DNA of 5,305 nucleotides from Oscillospiraceae bacterium (GTDB lineage: Bacteria > Bacillota > Clostridia > Oscillospirales > Ruminococcaceae): assembly GCA_017394475.1 (NCBI GenBank), contig JAFPYQ010000408.1, positions 1 through 5,305 of the forward strand, in the 5' to 3' direction. The translations under genes and the position numbers were made by a program. Of this stretch, positions 1 to 4,563 are shown in pieces. The notes beneath the pieces are model-generated. The model was not told where the DNA came from and made no database searches. It worked only from the letters and a program-made list of their open reading frames with translations. The first letter of the stretch is position 1, and every line of letters starts with the position of its first letter.

Positions 1-68
1 CCTGCCTCCGCACGGAGCCTCAGATAGTCTTCCACAGGCAGCTTATCCGTGAATACGAATCCTTCCAT
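1..68 (-). CDS. Start of a probable GNAT-family N-acetyltransferase (partial)
   Basis: Only the first 22 codons are in the window; the rest lies beyond the left edge. The visible N-terminus reads MEGFVFTDKLPVEDYL followed by RLRAEA. The pattern of a short beta strand, then 'LP...YLRLR', resembles the opening of many small Firmicute GNAT acetyltransferases, which transfer an acetyl group from acetyl-CoA to an amine. The start is well supported: AAGGAG (positions 77-82, minus strand) sits 8 bases before the ATG, and the upstream kinase gene stops only 13 bases earlier, so the ribosome binding site overlaps that gene's stop codon. It is therefore very probably the fourth gene of the exporter operon. 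The family call rests on about 20 residues and no acetyl-CoA binding motif is visible, so another small protein is possible; that a gene starts here is much surer. Confidence 0.55.
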   Translation of the reverse strand, partial: MEGFVFTDKLPVEDYLRLRAEA

Positions 69-81
69 GATATCATCTCCT

Positions 82-696
82 TCAAGAAATGCTCAGAACA
101 AGATCTGCAGCTTTACAGGGCTGATACTCCCCGCAGTATCTGCGTTCCGCAGGAAAGTACCGCCTTTCATATTTCTCCTTGATGCTCTCTCTGTCACCGA
201 TATATATATCGCGTTCAAGCACCCTTTCAAGCCTTACTTTTTCGGGGATGTCGATATACACCATATAGTCGAATATCCCGTCAAGCTCTTTTCTTTGCAG
301 GAATATGCCCTCCACTATCACAACGGTATCTTTGGAAACGGGATAGCTTTGTACATAGTATGTATCGTTCTCCTTGTCATAGAGCTCTATCTGTGCATTG
401 CCGTCAGTGTTCCTTACCTTTTCGATGATGCTTCCGAAATAGTCATACCGCCACTGCAGCTCATAGTAGCACTGCCATTCGGGCAGTGCATCATTGTACC
501 TTATCTCCCTTCTGTGGATAAGGTCATCTATATGGATGAGCATGACAGGTATGCCCTGTTTTTCAAGTGCTTTGCATACAGCCTCTGATATGGTGCTCTT
601 TCCCGCTCCTCCGAGACCGTCTATGCCCACAACAGGCAGGGCTTTTCTCTCTTTCAGCTTCCGCACTGCATATACTATCCTGCTTATATCGTCCAT
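82..696 (-). CDS. P-loop small-molecule kinase, uridine kinase-like
   Basis: A cytoplasmic 204-residue kinase of the uridine kinase / phosphoribulokinase-like P-loop group. The Walker A loop is GLGGAGKST (residues 27-35), following the strand VVGID. IHIDDLIHRR (about 54-63) carries the acidic pair that in uridine kinases lies near the phosphate acceptor and metal. VVIVEGIFLQ (125-134) is the second core strand with the conserved E-G. VRLERVLERD (154-163) is an arginine-rich segment in the position of the lid that closes over ATP. The length fits the family, and no signal peptide or membrane segment is seen. The start is fixed by GGAGG 5 bases before the ATG, with the permease stop only one base upstream, so translation is probably coupled. 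The true substrate cannot be read from the sequence: members outside classical Udk are often called uridine kinase without proof. Being encoded directly after an exporter, it could act on an exported or toxic small molecule, but this is inference. Confidence 0.85.
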   Translation of the reverse strand: MDDISRIVYAVRKLKERKALPVVGIDGLGGAGKSTISEAVCKALEKQGIPVMLIHIDDLIHRREIRYNDALPEWQCYYELQWRYDYFGSIIEKVRNTDGNAQIELYDKENDTYYVQSYPVSKDTVVIVEGIFLQRKELDGIFDYMVYIDIPEKVRLERVLERDIYIGDRESIKEKYERRYFPAERRYCGEYQPCKAADLVLSIS

Positions 697-697
697 A

Positions 698-1501
698 TCA
701 GCCTCCGTTTACGGTGATCTGTTTCAGGGATACCTTCCAGAACAGCTCGCTGATGATAAACATGACCACTGCCCATAAAAGCTGTGTGCCCAGTATGGGG
801 AGCACCTCGGAGATATCCGCATCGGCTTTGAGCAGTATGGTGAGAGGCGCATTATATATGGACTGGAAGGGCAGGAAGTTTATCACCCTTCTGAAATTCT
901 CGGGGAAGAATGCAAGGGGTATAGTAGCACCCGAAAGCAGCAGGACTATCACCTGTTTCATTATGTTTATGCCCCATATGGACTCTGTGTAAAGGCAGAT
1001 AGTCCCCACAAGGAAGTCTATACTGTAATTTATGGTGATGGCCATTACCACCGATACCACGAAATACACTAGATTGAGGCCTAAGTGTATGGAGCCGTTG
1101 GTCACCAGTGTTACCGCGATGAAGGTGGGCAGAAACGTAGCAAAGAACTGGATGACGAATGTCCCCGAATATGACCAGAACAGATAGTTCCTGTATTCCA
1201 TGGGCTTTATGAGATCGAGCACTATCTTGCCTGACTGTATGGCGCGCCCCATCTCCCATACCTGATACATTTCCATGAAATTGAAAAGTGCTGTGGCAAG
1301 TACCAGATAGATAAGAGTATCATGGAAGGTCATGCCGTTTACCACATCAGTCCCCGCCGAGGCATAGACAGCGCTCCACAGGAAGTATACCAGCACCAGA
1401 TACAACAGGTTGCCCAGCACCATGACTATCATGGAGAGCCTGAACTGCATGGATTCCATTATGCCTGCACGGGTGAGAGTAAGGTATTTTCTGAGACTCA
1501 T
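698..1501 (-). CDS. ABC-2 type exporter permease (PF06182/DUF990-like)
   Basis: The membrane subunit of an ABC exporter, 267 residues. About six hydrophobic segments can be placed near residues 22-45, 59-78, 112-134, 141-168, 183-200 and 232-256, after a short basic N-terminal stretch. The region GATIPLAFFPENFRRVINF followed by LPFQSIYNAPL (191-220) is the most family-like part; it matches my memory of the conserved loop of the DUF990/ABC2_membrane_6 permeases that pair with NatA-like ATPases. The transported substrate is unknown. The start is firm: AGGAGGG (1508-1514) lies 6 bases upstream, and the ATG overlaps the ATPase stop as ATGA, a sign of tight translational coupling. Related exporters usually encode two different permeases of this family in a row. 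Only one is seen here and the next gene is a kinase, so the partner may lie further downstream beyond the left edge, or this subunit may form a homodimer. Confidence 0.9.
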   Translation of the reverse strand: MSLRKYLTLTRAGIMESMQFRLSMIVMVLGNLLYLVLVYFLWSAVYASAGTDVVNGMTFHDTLIYLVLATALFNFMEMYQVWEMGRAIQSGKIVLDLIKPMEYRNYLFWSYSGTFVIQFFATFLPTFIAVTLVTNGSIHLGLNLVYFVVSVVMAITINYSIDFLVGTICLYTESIWGINIMKQVIVLLLSGATIPLAFFPENFRRVINFLPFQSIYNAPLTILLKADADISEVLPILGTQLLWAVVMFIISELFWKVSLKQITVNGG

Positions 1502-2496
1502 TTCACACCCTCCTCATATATCTTTTTGACAACATCCTCACTGGATATCTCCTCCAGCTTCATATCCTTTATGGTGTACATGTGACGGAGCTTTCCGAGT
1601 ACATCTATTACCTTTTCCTCGTCCTCATCCACCAGTACCGATATCCAGTCCTCATCATTGGTGACTGAAAATTTCGGGAATTTCCCGGCTATATCCTCTG
1701 CTGATCTTGCAAGGTCACCGTCTATCCTGATCTTCAGTGTCCTGTAGGAGCCGAAGAAGCCTTTCAGGTGTTCGATATCGTTGTCATAGAGCATCTTGCC
1801 CTTGTCTATGATAACTATCCTTCTGCACAGCGCATCCACATCGCCCATATCATGGGTCGTGAGTATTACGGTGGTCTTCTTGCGGCGGTTCAGTTCTCCT
1901 ATGAGAGTCCTTATCTTTGCCTTCATGGAAACATCCAGGCCGATAGTGGGCTCATCCAGGAATACTATCTTAGGATCGTGCAGGAACGCCGCAAGGATAT
2001 CCGAAAGTGTCCTCTGACCCAGTGACATCTGCCTTACTGTCTTGTGCAGCAGCGGGTCGATGTCCACCAGCAAGCGGTAGAGCTCTATCATGTCATTATA
2101 CGCCTTATCCTCTATCATATAGATATCCTTGAGCAGCTTGAAGGACTCTATCAGCGGGAGAGCCCACCAAAGCTGGGAGCGCTGCCCGAATACGACGCCT
2201 ATGTTCTGGGCGTTCTTTGCCCTGTTCTTGTAGGGCACATTCCCGTTTACAAGTATCTCACCGGATGTGGGCTCGAGCACGCCTGTCATCATCTTTATGG
2301 TGGTGGATTTTCCCGCACCGTTGGGGCCTAAGTAGCCCACGATCTCGCCCTGTTCGATATCCATGGAGATGCCGTCTACTGCCCTTACGGTCTTGTAGTC
2401 CCTGGAAAACAGGTCACGGAAGCTGCCTTTGAGCCCCTCATGCCTCTGGAGCACTTTGAACTCCTTGGTGATGTTCTTTATCTCTATAACGTTCAT
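1498..2496 (-). CDS. ABC exporter ATP-binding protein (NatA/DrrA-like)
   Basis: The 332-residue nucleotide-binding subunit that powers the permease encoded next to it. All motifs of an active ABC ATPase are visible: Walker A GPNGAGKST (57-65), Q-loop glutamine in VVFGQRSQLWW (Q105), signature MSLGQR (157-162), Walker B IVFLDEP with catalytic Glu182, D-loop GLD (186-188) and switch histidine H215 in TTHD. The long N-terminal insertion before Walker A and the GQRSQLWW segment are typical of ATPases that serve DUF990-type permeases. The roughly 90 residues after the H-loop form a C-terminal extension rich in charged residues. The signature reads LGQR rather than LSGGQ, usual for this subfamily, but the following TLSDIL differs from the MR-type continuation I expect. 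I chose the ATG at 2496, since AGGGAG (2505-2510) is 8 bases upstream; an in-frame TTG two codons earlier would be only 2 bases from it. It is the first gene of the operon, divergent from the AraC regulator. Confidence 0.95.
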   Translation of the reverse strand: MNVIEIKNITKEFKVLQRHEGLKGSFRDLFSRDYKTVRAVDGISMDIEQGEIVGYLGPNGAGKSTTIKMMTGVLEPTSGEILVNGNVPYKNRAKNAQNIGVVFGQRSQLWWALPLIESFKLLKDIYMIEDKAYNDMIELYRLLVDIDPLLHKTVRQMSLGQRTLSDILAAFLHDPKIVFLDEPTIGLDVSMKAKIRTLIGELNRRKKTTVILTTHDMGDVDALCRRIVIIDKGKMLYDNDIEHLKGFFGSYRTLKIRIDGDLARSAEDIAGKFPKFSVTNDEDWISVLVDEDEEKVIDVLGKLRHMYTIKDMKLEEISSEDVVKKIYEEGVK

Positions 2497-2504
2497 TTTC
2501 AATT

Positions 2505-2510
2505 CTCCCT
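2505..2510 (-). promoter_or_regulatory. Ribosome binding site that sets the ABC ATPase start
   Basis: AGGGAG on the minus strand is 8 bases before the ATG at 2496 and only 2 bases before the alternative TTG at 2502. The spacing favours the ATG and shortens the protein by two residues relative to the longest reading frame. Confidence 0.8.
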
Positions 2511-2511
2511 T

Positions 2512-2536
2512 CTACTGTGATATGTTATTGCAGTAG
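2512..2536. repeat. Small inverted repeat in the ABC operon leader
   Basis: CTACTG (2512-2517) and CAGTAG (2531-2536) are exact reverse complements with 13 bases between them. In the operon mRNA this would be a 6-bp hairpin at or very near the 5' end, ending directly before the AAGGGAG ribosome binding site. It overlaps the larger TGTGATATG inverted repeat, so the two structures are alternatives. It may be a 5' stabilising hairpin or chance; the stem is short. Confidence 0.5.
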
Positions 2537-2552
2537 TTCTATCATATCACAG
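2515..2552. promoter_or_regulatory. Probable operator: perfect 10-bp inverted repeat over the ABC operon promoter
   Basis: CTGTGATATG (2515-2524) is followed after 18 bases by its exact reverse complement CATATCACAG (2543-2552). The right arm covers the proposed extended -10 of the operon and the left arm lies in the early leader, so a protein bound to both could block transcription. The centre-to-centre distance of the arms is 28 bp. A third copy of the core 9-mer lies at 2673-2681 beside the regulator promoter, which argues for a protein binding site rather than an RNA hairpin. Which protein binds is not known; the adjacent AraC regulator is the obvious candidate, but AraC-type sites are more often direct repeats. 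Confidence 0.6.
2541..2549 (-). promoter_or_regulatory. Candidate extended -10 promoter of the ABC operon
   Basis: On the minus strand TGATATGAT gives TG-n-TATGAT, an extended -10 with five of six consensus bases. The expected -35 position (about 2564-2569) reads AGGATC, with no likeness to TTGACA. A promoter with a fair -10 and a missing -35 often depends on an activator, which fits the tandem repeats placed just upstream. Transcription would begin near 2534-2538, giving a leader of about 40 bases. Confidence 0.45.
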
Positions 2553-2562
2553 CCAGCGAAAA

Positions 2563-2595
2563 AGATCCTTATCTGACTCTTATCAGATCCTTATC
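2563..2595. repeat. Three tandem 11-bp repeats, probable activator site
   Basis: Three 11-mers follow each other without a gap: AGATCCTTATC (2563-2573), TGACTCTTATC (2574-2584) and AGATCCTTATC (2585-2595). The outer two are identical and 22 bp apart; all three end in CTTATC, which reads GATAAG on the operon strand. The period is close to one helical turn, so the repeats face the same side of the DNA. They would lie at about -29 to -61 relative to the proposed operon start, the place where AraC-family activators often bind direct repeats next to or over the -35 region. Confidence 0.65.
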
Positions 2596-2631
2596 ATATT
2601 CTTAAATCGGATATCCGGTATGAAACTACAC

Positions 2632-2660
2632 TTGACATTTGCGTTTTTGTATGATAACAT
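2632..2660 (+). promoter_or_regulatory. Promoter of the AraC-family regulator gene
   Basis: A perfect -35 TTGACA (2632-2637), a 17-bp spacer and -10 TAACAT (2655-2660) preceded by TG at 2652-2653, making an extended -10. Transcription would start near 2667, about 60 bases before the ATG. A copy of TGTGATATG begins a few bases after that start. Confidence 0.7.
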
Positions 2661-2672
2661 TATATTATACAT

Positions 2673-2681
2673 TGTGATATG
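2673..2681 (+). promoter_or_regulatory. Third TGTGATATG box, in the regulator leader
   Basis: The 9-mer TGTGATATG is identical to the arms of the inverted repeat over the operon promoter. It lies about +7 to +15 of the proposed regulator transcript, where a bound protein would hinder transcription, so self-repression is possible. It is bracketed by ATTG (2671-2674) and CAAT (2685-2688), and the palindrome AATCGCGATT (2686-2695) follows directly. Confidence 0.45.
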
Positions 2682-2728
2682 TGTCAATCGCGATTTTGCA
2701 TATTATTATAACAAAAAGGAAAATGCTC

Positions 2729-3688
2729 ATGAAATTCAGACATTGCTACGATCTCGAAGTCAACAGTGACCGGAGCGAGAACGTAAGGTACAGCTACACC
2801 GATCTCCCTATCGGGTTCTTTAACGGTAAACACTCAAAGTATGCCAACAACTCCATGCCCGCTCACTGGCACGAGGATATCGAGATATTCGTGCCCAATG
2901 AGGGAGAGGTGATATATAACATTAACGGCAGACTGGTGACAGTCTCGGTGGGTGAGGGACTGCTGGTGAACTCCCGCAGGATACACTCATCTTCCACCAA
3001 GGAAATGCGCGATTGTTATTATAACCTGTTGATATTCCACCCTATGGTGCTGTGCTTCTCAAAGGAGATAGAACAGAAGGTGGTGCAGCCCATCATAGGC
3101 TCATCCTTTGACTATATCCTGCTGAAAAAGGACGTACCGTGGCATAATAATATCCTTCACTGGTTCTCCCTCATCAAGGAGCGCCATGTTGACAAGCATC
3201 TGCCCCGCCCATTTGCTCCCATGGAGTTTTCCGTTTTCAAGGAAAATGACGACAAATCCGAAAAATGCGCCGTAACGGGACTTGTGAGCCTTATCTGGAG
3301 CGAGCTAGCGGGAAATATCACACCCGATGAAAAGCCTCACGCCGAATGTGAACAGCTTTCATCCATGAAGTCTATGATCGCATTCATCGACAAGCGCTAC
3401 ACCGAAAAGATATCCCTTGAAGACATAGCCACGGCAGGGCTCGTTTCAAAGCGCACCTGCGGGAACCTTTTCGAGCGTTTCCTGTATATCTCCCCTATGA
3501 AGTATCTCAACGAGCAGCGCCTGAAGCACAGCATAGAGCTGCTCAAGGAGACTGATATGACCATCACGGAGATAGCTCTTGCAGTTGGTTTTTCGGGTGC
3601 GAGCTACTATGCCGAAGCCTTCCGTCGGGAAACGGGCAAGAGCCCCACGGAGTACCGTTCGGAATTTGAGACCGAGATAAGCCTGTGA
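2729..3688 (+). CDS. AraC-family transcriptional regulator with N-terminal cupin
   Basis: A 319-residue DNA-binding regulator with the usual two-part AraC layout. Residues about 25-110 form a cupin sensor domain containing AHWHEDIEIF (45-54), the HxH pattern common in sugar- or ligand-sensing members, then the GEVIYNINGR turn (59-68). A linker region to about 210 is followed by the double helix-turn-helix: first motif ISLEDIATAGLVSKRTC (228-244), second motif MTITEIALAVGFSGASYY (277-294) and the family ending FRRETGKSPTEYR (298-310). The start is taken at 2729, because AAGGA (2716-2720) is 8 bases upstream; the ATG at 2723 would be only 2 bases away and a GTG at 2681 has no such site. It is divergent from the exporter operon across a control region rich in repeats, so it probably activates that operon and may regulate itself. 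The inducer is unknown. Confidence 0.92.
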   Translation: MKFRHCYDLEVNSDRSENVRYSYTDLPIGFFNGKHSKYANNSMPAHWHEDIEIFVPNEGEVIYNINGRLVTVSVGEGLLVNSRRIHSSSTKEMRDCYYNLLIFHPMVLCFSKEIEQKVVQPIIGSSFDYILLKKDVPWHNNILHWFSLIKERHVDKHLPRPFAPMEFSVFKENDDKSEKCAVTGLVSLIWSELAGNITPDEKPHAECEQLSSMKSMIAFIDKRYTEKISLEDIATAGLVSKRTCGNLFERFLYISPMKYLNEQRLKHSIELLKETDMTITEIALAVGFSGASYYAEAFRRETGKSPTEYRSEFETEISL

Positions 3689-3694
3689 TACCGT

Positions 3695-3716
3695 AAAAAA
3701 CAAAGACCTCCGAAAA
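3695..3716 (-). terminator. Possible terminator tail for the DinB gene
   Basis: On the minus strand the arm TTTTCGGAGGTC is followed by TTTGTTTTTT, the look of an intrinsic terminator. Its only perfect partner is about 130 bases earlier in the transcript, a far larger loop than normal, so function depends on the interior folding compactly. It lies about 180 bases after the DinB stop. No equivalent T-run follows the other arm on the plus strand, so it does not serve the AraC gene. Confidence 0.35.
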
Positions 3717-3858
3717 GCCGTCCTCACTGCACCGCAGATCCCTATGGCAAACACATGAGCTCCATAACAGGCATCTCCGCAAAGGGAGATGCGCTATGCA
3801 AGCTGCGTTTGCCGCTTAAGGAATGCTGCGGCAGCGTGAAGTCCGTTTTTCGGAGGTC
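3705..3858. repeat. Structured element closed by a perfect 12-bp inverted repeat
   Basis: GACCTCCGAAAA (3705-3716) and its exact reverse complement TTTTCGGAGGTC (3847-3858) enclose 130 bases. The stem can extend by a G-T and a C-G pair to 14 pairs. Inside, TCACTGC (3724-3730) pairs with 3831-3839 around a 2-base bulge, TATGG (3743-3747) pairs with CCATA (3762-3766), GCATCTCC (3771-3778) pairs perfectly with GGAGATGC (3785-3792), and TGCCGC (3810-3815) pairs with GCGGCA (3828-3833). On the minus strand the closing arm is followed by TTTGTTTTTT, so the DinB transcript could end here. No convincing gene is present in 3689-3893. It could be a structured RNA, a decayed mobile element with terminal repeats, or a terminator whose loop took up extra DNA. 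I recognise no known riboswitch or RNA family and see no clear target-site duplication. Confidence 0.6.
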
Positions 3859-3893
3859 ACATCCGTATGATCGTCATCTTCGGAATACGTTTC

Positions 3894-4418
3894 TCATAGC
3901 TGCACCTTTCCGGCTCGGTATCGTCCGAAGAAAATACCGTCATCAACGTATTTCGATGTTTCCGACACCCACATGGGGAATTGCCCCGTAGCGAGCGTGG
4001 TCTGACCATTCAGCATCCCTGTATGGAAGGATATGTGTCTGAACTGTCTGAGAACGAGTTCAAGTCTTGTGTATCTGCACTTGCCCGGCTTTTCATAAAG
4101 CATATCATCGGTAAGCATGTCAAGGTAGTCAAGTGTCTTCTTCTCCACAGCATCAAGATAATCCATGAGCTGCTTGTCTGTGAGTACTGTATCCACAGGC
4201 TTTTCGGGATCGTCCATGCCGTCGGTATGGAGATCGGGCTCTGTGTAACCGGTGGGGTCGATGAACCACTTATCTGCGGAATGGATCGCATGATAAGCCC
4301 ATCTCCAGGAAGGAGCACCATAGAACACCGCATCTCTGTCATAGGTCTGCAGAGATGTTCTCATATTGAGGAAATTAGGCTTGACTGCTTCTTTTATTAT
4401 CATGCAGAGTTCGTTCAT
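3894..4418 (-). CDS. DinB-superfamily protein (putative metal-dependent enzyme)
   Basis: A 174-residue cytoplasmic protein with features of the DinB/YfiT-like four-helix bundle family (not the DNA polymerase of the same name). The family binds a metal through three histidines; here the candidates are His43 or His46 in WAYHAIHSADKW (40-51) and His128 and His132 in RQFRHISFHTGMLNGQ (124-139), the characteristic HxxxH followed by G-x-x-N-G. Length and helix pattern fit. Family members include bacillithiol- or mycothiol-dependent transferases and many proteins of unknown role, so no reaction is assigned. The start is supported by AAAGGAG ending 7 bases before the ATG. It is convergent with the AraC gene and follows, on the same strand, a protein-kinase-like gene, but 145 bases of hairpin-rich DNA separate the two, so a shared transcript is doubtful. 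No clear promoter is seen. Confidence 0.75.
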   Translation of the reverse strand: MNELCMIIKEAVKPNFLNMRTSLQTYDRDAVFYGAPSWRWAYHAIHSADKWFIDPTGYTEPDLHTDGMDDPEKPVDTVLTDKQLMDYLDAVEKKTLDYLDMLTDDMLYEKPGKCRYTRLELVLRQFRHISFHTGMLNGQTTLATGQFPMWVSETSKYVDDGIFFGRYRAGKVQL

Positions 4419-4443
4419 GGTCTTGCTCCTTTCTGAAATTCAA

Positions 4444-4561
4444 AGCTTGCTTTTAACAAGCAAGTGTGAGCCGCAGGCTCATTTCCATTCAGTAGGAGAT
4501 TGAACTCCTACTGAATGGAAATATGGAACCCGCCGCCTTAGAGGCGGGGGACATAGCTTGC
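4444..4561. mobile_element. Hairpin cluster, possible IS200/IS605-derived miniature element
   Basis: Four hairpins stand almost end to end. CTTGCTT (4446-4452) pairs with AAGCAAG (4458-4464). TGAGCC (4467-4472) pairs with GGCTCA (4476-4481) over a 3-base loop. A perfect 18-bp stem joins 4481-4498 to 4505-4522 with a 6-base loop. CCGCCT (4533-4538) pairs with AGGCGG (4542-4547) inside a run of C and G. The segment is flanked by direct copies of AGCTTGC (4444-4450 and 4555-4561). The last hairpin resembles the GC-rich end hairpins of IS200/IS605 elements as I remember them, and those elements use subterminal hairpins instead of terminal inverted repeats. No transposase is present. Alternatives are a REP-like repeat or stacked terminators for the upstream kinase gene, though no stem is followed by a good T-run. 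Confidence 0.5.
4481..4522. repeat. Perfect 18-bp stem, 6-base loop
   Basis: ATTTCCATTCAGTAGGAG (4481-4498) is followed by the six bases ATTGAA and its exact reverse complement (4505-4522). No mismatch occurs in 18 pairs, unusual for a random intergenic stretch and suggesting selection or recent arrival. It lacks a T-run on either side and so is not a standard terminator. Confidence 0.85.
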
Positions 4562-4563
4562 GG

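Noticed and set aside
49..588. Plus-strand open frame of 179 codons across from the kinase gene
   Set aside because: It is fully antisense to the P-loop kinase, which has clear motifs and a good ribosome binding site; the plus-strand product has no recognisable domain.
2681..2728. Longer AraC-family protein from an in-frame GTG at 2681 or ATG at 2723
   Set aside because: The GTG lies in the operator-like box just after the predicted transcript start, without a ribosome binding site; the ATG at 2723 is too close to AAGGA. The ATG at 2729 has ideal spacing.
3705..3858. A known riboswitch class for the structured element
   Set aside because: I could not find the conserved cores of the cobalamin, TPP, FMN, SAM or glycine classes, and in neither orientation does it lie directly upstream of a suitable same-strand gene.
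3755..3991. Plus-strand open frame of 78 codons after the AraC gene
   Set aside because: It has no ribosome binding site or recognisable domain, crosses the structured element and runs into the antisense of the DinB gene.
4533..4547. GC-rich hairpin as an intrinsic terminator of the kinase-like gene
   Set aside because: On the minus strand the stem is followed by a mixed GTTCCATATTTCC stretch, not a T-run; a weak terminating effect cannot be excluded.
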